From: Bisporella sp. PMI_857
Lineage: Eukaryota > Ascomycota > Leotiomycetes > Helotiales > Helotiaceae
Direction: 5' to 3'
Assembly: GCA_021307315.1 (NCBI GenBank)
Contig: JAJSPD010000004.1
Location: forward strand, 310,001-374,000
Length of the DNA: 64,000 bases
Part shown: in pieces, positions 33,903-44,883 of the stretch
Layout: the number at the start of each line of letters is the position of its first letter
Position numbering within the stretch: the stretch's first letter is position 1
Notes under the pieces: model-generated
What the model was told of the DNA's origin: nothing
Database searches by the model: none
Seen by the model: only the letters and a program-made list of their open reading frames with translations
Position numbers and translations under genes: made by a program

Positions 33903-35537
33903 TCAATCAGCACTTGCGCTCAGATCAAAACTCTTCTCCCAAAGACCCCTCAAAATCGTGTTAACACCATCGTCGGTATTCGAAAGATCTCGCTCATCCT
34001 CGTCCCCGCTCCTCTCGAAGCTTGATCGTGCCGTCGTAGGCTCCCTTCCCGCTCTCCGTTCACTCCTCAAACTCTGGCTCAAACCCCCATCTCTGCTCTC
34101 TCTACCATCGCGTCTACCCTGCCCCTTGGGGATCCTCCTCCACTTCTCTCGTCCTGGTATTTGTTCTAACCGCCTCACTGCCTTGCCGACAGGATCCTGA
34201 TGCCTTCTTACCACCAGATATTCTAGCCCCGTCCGCTCTAGCTGGACTTTGATCCGTGGATCTCGACCATCATATCCCGCACCCACCAAACTCGGTACGC
34301 CCATGCCCAGACCACTATGATGTAAGCCTAAACCGTTGAGGGCGGGAGCCGTCATCTGCTGCGGTTCGATGTTCGAGCTTGCGCGCTGCAACCACAGCTT
34401 CTGCTGCGTACGTGACTGCTGGGGCGGGATATACGCATGGCTCGTGGAGCTCTTCCTCGATCGTGGTGCCAATGCGCTGTCATCATCCTCTGTATCCCTT
34501 CTCACAAGATTCCCCATTGACTTTGCGCGCTTGACTTCTTCATTATTGCCGTTGGACTCGTGCTTAGTGCGTATAGGATAAGGGGATGCCGCGCCGTCGC
34601 TAGGTGTTCCGGAAGATCCGACAAAACGTGAGACAATTTCCTCTTTACTACCGCTCAGCGTATTTTGGCTTTTATGCAGTGAGTCTGGCGAATGGCCCGC
34701 AGGCGTAATCGGGGTCGCCGTCGCAAGCGACATTTTCGTAGTATTATGTGATGCCGTGCGTTTCAAGAGCTTTTCGGTGATAATCCTTCCGTCCGCGATA
34801 TGTCGCACACTTTCATTTGCATTTGCTCCATTCGCTGATCCCTGTGGTTTCGAAGTCGTAGCAATGGGTGATTGCGGTCGCGAGTTGTTAGTGCTCGATT
34901 TGCCAGACGCTGAATGGCTTGCAGTTCTGCTTGCCGATCGCGACAGGGCTGGCGACGCCGAAGAACTTGCTTCTTCCCACGCGTCCTCCTGGTCTCCAAT
35001 CTCGAAATGTACTGATGCAAGCCCCTTCTGCCCGTTTGATGATTTGGGTCTATTTTTGACGTCTGCGGCTGAGCGATTGCGCTTCAGGCTAACATGCGAT
35101 GAGTTCTTCTTTAATGTGGTGGTAGAAGCGCCTTTGGTGAGCTTCTTTAGGTCCGTATGCGACCCCTCATTCCCGTGCCCCTTTGTCAGCTTGTGTAGAC
35201 CTTTGCTAGATGGCACTCTTGTGTGTATTCGACTACCTCCGCCGACAACGTGCTTTTGGGTCTTCTTCGAGGTATGTGTTGCGGGGCTTGTTGATGGGGA
35301 GTTTGGTTCTGCAATCGAGATGGAAGGTCAGCAGTTGAGATTTGGTAGCAAACTCTACTTCTAGGTCTATGCCACAGCAATTGTCGCACCGATAACGTGA
35401 TGGCAGATCCAACAGATCTCACGACATGTCTTGAGGTCTAATGATGGCAGTTTCCTGGGTTGAGTTGACTTACGGCTATGAACAGAGCTTGTTGATCTCT
35501 GGCCGACAACGCCTAGTCTCTGCTGCTCAGAAGGCAT
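33903..35537 (-). CDS. TCO89: TORC1 subunit TCO89 homologue
   Basis: Exons 35537-35474 and 35308-33903 with a 165-nt intron; 489 aa. The start is MPSEQQRLGVVGQRSTSSVH. The protein is largely disordered and Ser/Thr-rich. Blocks typical of the filamentous-fungal TCO89 family appear in order: GLHKLTKG and DLKKLTKG, ASVHFEIGDQEDAWEEASSS, a SLHKSQNTLSGS-like segment, and QQKLWLQRASSNIEPQ. Next come RIKVQLERTGLEYLVVRRHQ with DPVGKAVRRLEQIP, and a C-terminal NTILRGLWEKSFDLSAS. In yeast Tco89 is a non-essential TOR complex 1 subunit at the vacuole that contributes to rapamycin tolerance and nutrient signalling. The many Ser-Pro and Arg-x-x-Ser sites would suit phosphorylation. The assignment rests on the QQKLWLQRASSN and LEYLVVRRHQDPV blocks. 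Confidence 0.8.
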
Positions 35538-36273
35538 ACTGCGATACTGACGGCACCTATCAGCGTCGGTGATACATATGCAGGAGTGGATGCAGTTGCT
35601 ATTTGCTTATTTCTGGTGGTGCTGGCTTTTGTTCGTGGTGGAACGGAACATCCCCATCTTTGCGCTTGGGCGGTCTTGGAGCATGAGTGGGAACATGTGG
35701 ATGCGTTGGCCGCGGCAAATAAGAACTCTCCATTTCGTAATTAGACCAAAGTCTATGAGATTGAATTTTGAATTTCATGATTTAACTTATTAAAATCGAC
35801 TTTTTCTTGAGTATTATATTTTTTGGAGGGAGAGTTGCCCTCGGACTTGATTATGATAGCTCAAAAAACTAGGCTGACTGGGCTGTGGACTGAGACATGC
35901 TGAACCGGTTTTGAAGTCACCGGGCCTTTATGCTGAAGAGACATTTATCCCACAGTATCTTCATTTCCAAGCCCCAGAGCCGATCATATCTTATTATCAT
36001 CTTTGAGGCTTACGATCTCAATGTCTGCAAGCATAATTTATGAAGCTAAATTCGAATTGGCGATATCATTTGGCTTTCCAAAAACTTGCTCACCAGATTC
36101 CCCTCCAGCATACAAAAGCAATTCATCCTGATCAATTTATTGATTCATGTCTTACAAATGCCTATGCACTTGAGCCGCTCGCTGAGTACTACTACAGACT
36201 ACAGAGCAAATTGATAAACGCCTTGCAATTTTCATTGCCCCAAATATGTATCGCAACTAGCCGCTTCGCCTAT
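35538..36273. other. Intergenic region between TCO89 and PCK1
   Basis: 740 bp, AT-rich, with the TCO89 promoter (minus strand) and the PCK1 3' UTR. No coding segment seen. Confidence 0.5.
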
Positions 36274-38654
36274 CTATACCTTCACATCTGGTCCAGCTTT
36301 AATAACCTCTTCTGTTGCCTCACTTTCGTACTTCTTGAAGTTCTCCGCGAACAGACCACCAAGCTTCTTTACTTCGGTCTTGAAGCTGTCCTCGCCTTGG
36401 CTCCATGCATTGCTGGGGTTCAATAGTTCCGCTGGGACACCAGGGCAGCTCTTAGGTACGGCAAGGTTGAAAGTCTCATAGTTCTCGTATTCGACCTTTG
36501 CGAGTTCGCCCGAGTGGATGGCATCAAGGATAGCGCGAGTATATTTCAGTCTATGAAGGTCAGCATACAATACGAGATTATGATAAACAAAAGAACTTAC
36601 GGGCAACGCTTGCCACCAGTGGTAGCACCGGCTCCGACCCATCCAGTGTTCAACAACCAGGCGTTCGCCTGGTGCTTCTCAATCTTCTCAGCCAGCATCT
36701 TAGCATATCGCATAGGATGTAATGCCAAGAAGGGTTGAGCGAAGCAAGAGGAAAAGGTAGCTTGGGGCTCGGTAACACCATCTTCAGTACCAGCCATCTT
36801 TGAAGTATAACCAGAAATGAAATGGAACATGGTCTGCGCCGAGTTAAGCTTGGAGATGGGCGGGAGAACACCACGCGCATCGCAGGTAAGGAGGATAATG
36901 TTGCTTGGGTGGTTGGTTGACAGGCAAGGAATCTTTGCGTTGGGAATGTATTCAATAGGGTATGCGCATCGAGTGTTTTCTGTGAGGGTTGCGTCATCAT
37001 AATCGACATGACGGGTTTCTGGGTTGAAAACAACGTTTTCAAGAACGGATCCGAACTTAATGGCGTTGTAGATATCTGGTTCCTTCTCCCCAGAAAGACC
37101 AATGCACTTGGCGTAGCAACCACCCTCAATGTTGAAGACACCACGGTCGCTCCAGCAGTGCTCATCATCGCCAATTAGAGAACGATTGGGGTCCGCAGAT
37201 AGGGTGGTCTTGCCAGTTCCTGACAAACCGAAGAAGACTGTAACATCGCCATTCTTGCCCTCGTTGGCGGATGAGTGCAGCGTAAGAACGTTGTGCTTAA
37301 CCGGCATCTCATAGAAGAGAACAGTGAAAACACCCTTCTTCATTTCTCCGGCATACTCAGTACCTAGAATAACCATCTCCTTCTCGGCAAAGTTGATGGC
37401 AACGGAGGTTCCTGAGGTCATACCCTCGGTGTATCTGTTTGCTGGGAATGAACCGGCATTGTAGATTGTGTAATCGGGGTGGAAATGCTCGAGGTCTTTT
37501 CGCTCAGGGCGAATAAGCATATTTCGCATGAAGAGCGCATGGTAGGCACGGGCACAGACGACCCGGACCTTGATCTGGTATTTCTCATCCCATCCTGCAA
37601 AACCATCAACAACGTAGATACGATTTCTTGTGTTCAGATAATCGATGGCACGTTCGCGATTGATTCTCCAGACCTAAAAATATCACCATTAGTAAATCCT
37701 TTCTCTCGATTGGTGAAGGTTAGCCAAAGGAAAGAAATAAAACCGGGGGAAGGGGGGTGGCGTTGAAGTCGGGTAGCACGTGTGCGATATCCGTATTGGG
37801 TGGGCATCGTGGACCGAGGGAAAGCGGCGCTATGACATAATTCAACACCCCTCGTGCATACCCCGCATTTCAATGGACGGGTATGCGAACGGAATGTGAC
37901 GGCCACCCAAATATCTGGGAGGAGGGGAGGCATCATCATCCCTCAGCTGAATGCAGAGAGAAAGTGAGGCACTGCAATTGTGTGTTTGCCAGCTTGGCAA
38001 AGTCTACATAGGCCGCAAACAGTCGATGTTGATGTTGAACAGACTCTGTAGTAACAAAAAGAAAAAAAAAAGTAAAATGCTATCGTAGTAGACTTACATC
38101 AGGTGTCATGGGCTTGTTGACGGGACCCCACTAGAGCAGATGTTAGCATTGATTGATGCACGCAATATGTCTGAAGATGTCTTACCCAGATATCATTTTC
38201 TGATCCAGCCTCCTTCACTATACGTTTATCTAAGGGCGATCGTCCAGTCTTTGCTCCTGAATATGCAGTCAAGGCACCGCTTGATGTGATGGCAGAACCT
38301 GTCTCATAGACAAGGGCATCTTCGTAGAGGGCGGCGACAGAGGGATTGGGAATCTGTGAGACGGATGAGCACAAGCATAGCAGTGCGCCATAGGCATACA
38401 TACAATTGCTACACGGTCATAATCGATATGTGCTTTCTCATGAAGTTCGTTCTCGAGCTCGGTATGTTCTATTTGGGGGACGACTCCGCCGGGATGCAAA
38501 CCTGTTTATGATGTTTAGAATATCTTCAATCGTATATCTTGACTGTCTGAGGAGGAATTGGCTTACTCGTGCGGTTGACGCTGGGGTTGTTGGACACCAC
38601 TGGAAGCAATTAGCTTTGGGGGCGAGGGCTGGAAGCTTAAAGGAAAGACTCACT
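36274..38654 (-). CDS. PCK1: Phosphoenolpyruvate carboxykinase (ATP), gluconeogenic
   Basis: Exons 36274-36550, 36601-37673, 38098-38130, 38186-38353, 38404-38501, 38567-38599 and one base at 38654; 560 aa. The enzyme turns oxaloacetate and ATP into PEP in the cytosol, the first committed step of gluconeogenesis. Visible motifs are [25 protein letters not shown], the kinase-1a loop [18 protein letters not shown] (about residue 257), GDDEHCWSD and [16 protein letters not shown]. The N-terminus SVNRTSLHPGGV agrees with Aspergillus-type PEPCKs. A well-formed 54-nt intron separates the A from the TG of the probable ATG, in the context CAAC(A|TG)G. In-frame ATGs upstream at 38804 and 38927 could instead give an N-terminally extended form (50 extra residues from 38804). 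The intron at 37674-38097 is 424 nt, about eight times the local norm. Confidence 0.95.
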
Positions 38655-41600
38655 GTTGCGTAGGCTAGTCGAGTGATAATTGGAAGTGCCTGCTGCGAGT
38701 AGTTGTGATTTGGGACCAATTTGGCTGGGGTCTGAATATGGAGAGTTTGGTCGATGGACAAGATCCGGGAGATTGGGCTTTCTTGTATTCTTTGGAAACG
38801 ACATGGCTCGGCAAAGTCTCTTCTGGTTGCAAAGTCTAGTCCGAGGAATAGTGATGTTTAAGTGGAGATTATTTTGGTGGTTCACGATGGGAAGCTGAAA
38901 TAGCGTCCGCTTATTCGCTCGAACCATGATTTGGGCGACAAACCGGGAAAAAGTCGGGTTGCCAGCAACCACCACCCTTCCGTGTTATTATCGTTTGGGC
39001 AATCAAAGATGCTTAATGCGAATTTAACAGCACTCGAATAATAAGTCGGCGCAAGGAGTGGAAAAGCCCCCGTCATCAGGGTACGTAGGGTAGGCAAATG
39101 CAGTCGGGAATGGGGTGGCACAGTGAAATGAGTGGAAGGGAAAAATAATAATAACGGTTCTGGGGGAGGGGAGTGGAGGGGTTGTGGTGGTGGTGGTAGT
39201 AATGGTGAATTGAATTTGGATCCAGGAACTTCTTTCTCGTTTATTACCTCTCCCTACCCTACACCTACCTACAACATATCCTCTCAAAGGCTTAACCTGA
39301 CTGCGCGGAGAGCCCTTGTTTTAATTTATTTAACCAACCGTGGATTGGCTAGTCAAGGTGAGATTTCAAACACAACCGAATGAAAACACTCTTCCTCGTG
39401 CTTCATACATGTACGGGCAACCAGCCTCGACTATTCGTATTGGCCTAGTGGTGGTGGCTGCGCTGCAACAACAGACAGAAACATAACCGTTCTCGTCCAT
39501 CAGCATATCCACTTCATGACTTGTAAAGAAGCAGGATACGGGCAGGAAATTTGGGGGCCAGGGATGATTGCGCCGGTCTATCCCCAAGACAGGTCAAGAC
39601 AGCATTTCGTCATGCTGCCAGAGCCTTTACCCATTGATGATACCATATTGAAACTCAACCCGGCTTTGGCCTCGGGTGTCAAGGTTATTTTGTTATTTTT
39701 TTCCTTTTGGATCGGAGCTGAGCCCTCCACATTTGAGCATGCATTATCTACACCGTAACTGTAGTGTTCGGGAATCTTTGGAGGCCACCATACTTTTTTT
39801 CTATGTGCATCGAATTGCAACAAGGGGGGTTTACTTTTCAATTTTTTAACATGTGCTATGGGTTTTTCCAGGACACGAGCAAGGGTCCGGCACTGTTGCC
39901 CCGCAAGCCGCGAGAAGGGGGGGAAGAGCCGGGAACCCGCGCCAAGAGGGGGTTTCGGGTAGCTTCTCGGGTCAACGCCATTTTCCCCAAAAGTCCAGTT
40001 TGAAAGGGAAGAAGAGAAAAAAAGAATCTACACGTGGTGTGGAGAGCCGATGTGGGGAAGCGGAATGGTGAAGCCAAGAGTAATTAATTATGATGGCTAA
40101 CTAAGCAACTACGTGATGTAATAATATCTATTAGCTATCTATCTATCTATCTATCTATATCAAAATTAATTTATTTCCCTTGGGTATAGATATCCTTTCT
40201 ACCGTTGTTGTCCTCGGCGTAGATCCATCGGAAGCTTATCTGATGCGTGAAATATATTGCCCCAAATGCCTCACCACGGCAGAAATATCTCACATTTAAT
40301 AACTGATAAGGGAGAGGAGACCCTCATGGCAAAAAATGGCCATCAGCTTATCGGGGCCGACGCTGCTGAGCCATGAGCCATTATTTGGTCGTCTCCTCCC
40401 AGTCGACATAATGGATGCTGTACTCGTAATCCTTTTCCCCGACATGATTTGAGTTTTCATGGAGCCGAAAACTACCGGCAGTTTGTTATCTGCTCCATAG
40501 ATTAAGCACGACTTGCTCAAGATTCTCTCGGTAGTGTGTTTTTCTTGATTCGTCTTTACATCGCTATCAGCCATTTGAAAAGGACCTCCTCAGCTATTGC
40601 TCTCATGATATGTGCAGATTCCACAAAAACTAGGAACTTCTGAAACTGTATATTACCCACCTTTATTCTTCCTCTACCGATATTCATCCCAGCAGGTGCG
40701 CGCCCAAGGGAAAGAAATAAAAATCCAAAGGAAAGAATATCTCTTCCACAACTGCTCGGGATGAAAACCTTTGTTAGTCCCAAAGCACGGTGTTATTAGG
40801 AAGTAATGGGAGTTTTCGCACCTGCGTTCTTTGCCTATATTGTGCTGTACAGTGTTTTCTGTCAGGAAATTTTCTTCAGCCCGGCGCTTCCCCTGTTCGT
40901 GCTTTCGCGTCTAGTAAGTTCCAGTGTCTGGGTACCTCTTTTTCAAAAGTTTCCCCTCACGTCCTTCAGCTTTTTCATAAAGCCATATCTCCCATTAGGT
41001 GGGGACTCATCCATCAATACTGCTCATACTCTCCAACATCGAGGGTCCGAGGGTCGGCACACAAATAAGCTTCAATGCAAGCCTCGAGATACTCTTCGAA
41101 TCCTGCTGGCTGCTGCGGACCTAACCATCAATCACGAGCCTGAGAAGTAACCTCGTTTCGTTTCCATTCGCAAAGGTTTCTCGCCTTTCTCGGTTTACTA
41201 CGAATTTAATAGCTGTTGAAACATGGGCGCGGACGATGTCGCTGTCTGGACTGTATTTGGACGGTCCAGAGGAAGGGCATCCGTTGTCAACTTTCAACGT
41301 TGGCTGGCGTACTTAAGCTCTCCTCCATCCCAATTCTAACAATCAAGGCGGTCTGCGGCGGAGCAAGAGTATCAAGGCAAATTCCATCCTCACCTAGTTG
41401 AAGAAGCCCATCCCAGCCCATCCCATCGGTGATCAATACAACACAATAGGACAATCGCGGAATGGGTCATTCTATATCAGACGCCTCATAGCCAGGACGC
41501 CAGTGTTTCCTTCGACACTCACCACGTTGGTCTTCCTAATCAGCTTCTTCCTTGTTCGCAACATCTCACGGTGAGCTACAATATCTTCTTCAAAGGTTAT

Positions 41601-42734
41601 CGAGGTGCTTTGGTCTGTAATACGTGCTAGAATGTGATCAAGTGACAATATTCATATCTGCCTCCTCCACATCCAGCTCGTAGCAATGAACCCATTGCTT
41701 ACATGTAGTAATGAAATACTGGGAGGCGCGTTGACAAATTATCATTTTTCATTTGGGTGAATGGCAAATCAGTAGAGCGCCGTGGCATGTTGCAAGTCCT
41801 TGGAGTGAGTCGATGAAGAGCGCGACCACGTTTTCTTGAAGTTTTTACAGACGACCGAACTCAGCTCATTTGAAACCTTGGTTCGAATGATAGTATCCGT
41901 CTGGTAGGCTTTACTTGACGTTCAGTAGATATCGCCAAGTTATTCTTCTTCAAGAGGTTTGAACGCAAGAGTCGATATCCGATAAGGCTTCTCTTTCAGT
42001 AAGTGGACTTTCCTTAAATCCTATTTTTAATTACGCAACCTGGAGCTTATTCTTAAAATGAATTAAACTTGGGGGGCGGTGCCATGCTATCCGCAATGAA
42101 CCACAAAAGATCAACGAGAATATTGCTACCACGCTCGATCTTTCATCCTACCTTCCATGGAACCTATTTTCGACAAGCAGCTATTCTTTAACGCAGACCA
42201 ACATTCATATTCCAGCAACGTGTGCATAAACACAATTGATAATGTGTACGACTCACCAATATTTTAGAGTCATTCGACTTGTATGTAAGTGCGCAGCAAA
42301 CTACCCAGCTCCTGAATGTCAGAAAAGGAAAGTCACACTAGAATTCGAGCCATAAATTTGGAGCATAAAGTCTGTGCCACAATGCATTATACAAGCCTAT
42401 AATATTAACAAGCAAGGCGAAACAAGAGCCTTAAGTACTTTGACGTTTTGTACAATGTCAATTTGATACGGAGCGTGCTTTTTAACTTCAGACATGGAGA
42501 CTTGGCAGCGCAACAGAGGTGTTTATACATTGACCCAGTGAACTTATAGCGCAGACTCTACAGTGATATTGCCGAAAAATGGAATGCGCTTACTGAAACT
42601 TCATCAACTGCTTTATCAGGGCAACCCAATACACTGGCCAAAGAAATGGAGGCACAACAGCTACTCGGCTCTCAAAATCTCAGCGCCAGCAACCATTCTG
42701 GTTGATTCTCCAATTCCTTTTAGCTGAGCTTATG
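38655..42734. other. 4-kb gene-poor region upstream of PCK1
   Basis: Between the PCK1 start (minus strand) and the 3' end of the sirtuin gene. It contains the PCK1 5' UTR and promoter, a GTGGTGGTGG run near 39185, a purine-rich G/A stretch at about 39905-40030 and a (CTAT)6 repeat. ORFs of 90-115 codons (for example 40296-40574 on the minus strand and 40806-41150 on the plus strand) show no family resemblance. A long regulatory region would suit a strongly carbon-regulated gene, but I saw no site I could name with confidence. Confidence 0.45.
40135..40158. repeat. (CTAT)6 tetranucleotide microsatellite
   Basis: Six perfect tandem CTAT units in non-coding DNA; likely polymorphic in length. 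Confidence 0.95.
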
Positions 42735-44076
42735 TTATGAACGATTTTCCCCTCGCACAGTCTCTGCTAGCTCCCCGATCAGGGGTTTGAATAGCTCCGG
42801 CAAAATTTCGGCAGCATCCCCCTCAAACAGAAAGTCCTCATTGCGAAGACTGCCTACAGCTCCGAGATCGCTACCTACCGTGTTCACAACGGCTACTCTT
42901 GCGCCGCGCGCTCGTGCTTGGGCGACGTAGCCTATCATCAATTAATCGTTATTCTCAGCATATAGACCATCAGGAAGCAAGGGAATGAAAAGAGAATAAG
43001 CTACGAACCGGCGGCCGGGTACACTTTAGCTGTTGTCCCGATGACAAGGGTGATATCGACTTTTCCCTCTTCGATCCATTTATCGACTTCGTTGAGAGGC
43101 TCCTCAGGAAGAGCTTCCCCGAAAAAAACAATGCCTGGCCTAAGCAACCCCTCATTACACTTTGGGCATCTACTCTTCATCAGCATAGCCCTTCCCCTCG
43201 CTCCCCCTCAGGTGCGAGAAATTAGTAAACGGACATACTTTGGCAAGTCCTCCTGCTCAATAGTCGTAGTCTTAACATTAGGGTCCAAGTAGGCAGCCAA
43301 TGCCTTCACCGAGTTCTTTGAGCTCGCCAATCGAGGGTCATCTTCGGAGGTTATCTCGAGGATCGGGTGAATGGGGTCTGTATAGTTGTTTTTATCGATA
43401 TAAGTACAATTATCATTGGAGCACTTCACATCATATAATGAACCATGGATAGATTTCAGCTGCTCTGGTGGATGACCAGCTCTTTGCGATAACCCTGATC
43501 CCCATCAGCTTTCTCCGTTCGTAACAGTTGTGATCCGCTAGGACCGCCCGTTCTCAAATCAAGGCTCCCCAAAGAGTGCACACATACCGTCAACATTCTG
43601 GCTGATTGTCAAGAACCCTTCCATCTTCCTACTCAGCGCCGCGAGAGCATAATGCCCTGGATTCGGATGAGCCAAAAGAGATTGATGTCTTCTGTAGCTG
43701 TAAAAGAGCCACACGAGCCCGGGATCACGTTTGAAACCTTCGACGCTAGACAGCGTTACAGCTTCGTGGTTCTTCCACAGCCCGCCAGCACCACGAAAGG
43801 TGTCTAGCCCCGAGGACTGTGATACAAATCATTAACATAATCTCTTAAACTCAAAAGTTGTACTTGATAGTCGCTATCACGCTTTACAAGCTCCCCTGTG
43901 ATGTGTATGGAGAATATGTAGCGCTGGAAGAGAATCACTTCAAGATGTCACGCCCAAGAAAGAAAACTCACAGCGCTCAACCCCGCACCACATAGCGCAA
44001 GAACCCTCCTACTCCCCTTCAACACCTCACGAAACTCCTCAATACTAGCACTGGGTCCGGTGCCGCCCTTCTCCAT
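42735..44076 (-). CDS. Sirtuin, SIRT5-type class III NAD-dependent deacylase
   Basis: Five exons: 44076-43972, 43816-43588, 43494-43239, 43169-43009 and 42931-42735; 315 aa. The NAD site reads CGAGLSA|SSGLDTFRGAGG across the first intron, followed by the substrate-pocket Tyr and Arg in LFYSYRRHQ, which in class III sirtuins recognise succinyl and malonyl lysine. Then come LTISQNVDG, the catalytic His in SIHGSLYDV, zinc cysteines CSNDNC and CPKC, GIVFFGEALP, VIGTTAKVYPAAG and VNTVGSD-type cofactor loops. The acyl specificity is inferred from the Tyr/Arg pair. There is no clear mitochondrial presequence (the N-terminus is MEKGGTGPSASIEEF), so the location is open. Introns are 155, 93, 69 and 77 nt. 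One donor is GTTCGT. Confidence 0.92.
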
Positions 44077-44883
44077 CTTCTAGACCGTCGGGAAGCTCGA
44101 ATTCAAAGCTTCAATCGTGGCTGCAGAAAGCGCTATCGAACATCTCACAGCTGCACGTGCTATATATGCAAAATGATTTCCGAATTAAAATAGCATCGCG
44201 AGCCAGGCGCTAAAGCTTGCGAGGTGGACCAGGGTACGATAAGAAAGGAGGAAGCCTTGCGCTCGCCTTGCGGTTCTGCCTTGACGATGGGGGGGGGGGG
44301 GGGGAGGGGTTAAGGGCTTTTTCACGTCAAGAAACGGCCTTTGATCCGAGGCTAACGCGGGAGATATATATCTTCTGCGAAAAGAGAAACGGAAAAAGAA
44401 AAAAAAATTACGTAGTGTGCATCTCGTAGGGATGTTACTCGAATTTTGATGATTGAGCAGTGATAGGTATCGTTACTATGGGTGAACATTGATGCTGGAC
44501 AGCATCGGGAGAAGGAGATGTAGATGCTTTTTGTGGGGCACATAAGCGAGGCCGAATAGGGGGCTGGTGATGTGCTCGAGATGATTAGTAGGCACCAATT
44601 CATTCCTAGTCAAAACTTGGCCTGGGGTTATACCCCCCGCTCGCGTATCTTGTTGGAACATCAATAATGTACCATCGAATGACTACTTCGCGGAGAACGT
44701 CTATTTTGCAAAAACGAGCTTATGATTTCTCTGACTATCGGCGTTTTTATTTTTGGAAACGAGTCTATCCTCACCCTGAATTCCCCCTAACTAATGCATA
44801 ATGTACATGAAATTTTCCATGTAATGCAATTCGTCAATCATTTAGTCATCGTCACGATTGGATGAACTCTTCTATCCAACTAT
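44077..44883. other. Intergenic region with poly-G tract
   Basis: Spacer between SUP35 3' end and the sirtuin start. It contains a 16-G run and a poly-A run at about 44396-44408. No gene seen. Confidence 0.5.
44289..44304 (+). repeat. Poly-G tract (G16)
   Basis: Sixteen consecutive G followed by A and four more G, upstream of the sirtuin start codon. Long G runs can fold as G-quadruplex and are unstable in replication and sequencing. Confidence 0.9.

Noticed and set aside
34756..35364. 202-codon plus-strand ORF opposite TCO89
   Set aside because: Antisense shadow of the Ser/Arg-rich TCO89 coding sequence.
36650..37174. 174-codon minus-strand ORF within PCK1
   Set aside because: Alternative frame of the large PCK1 exon, which is unequivocally coding in another frame.
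38437..38761. Long minus-strand frame opening SIDQTLHIQTPAKLVPN as the N-terminus of PEPCK
   Set aside because: It begins with TTG, has no ATG, and after the consensus intron it is out of frame with the conserved SVNRTSLHPGG, so it is more likely 5' UTR.
41860..41910. GGTTCGAAT motif resembling a tRNA T-loop
   Set aside because: Flanking bases do not form a T stem or cloverleaf.
33903..44076. Metabolic gene cluster of TORC1, PEPCK and sirtuin
   Set aside because: Large spacing, separate promoters and conserved housekeeping roles; no sign of common control.
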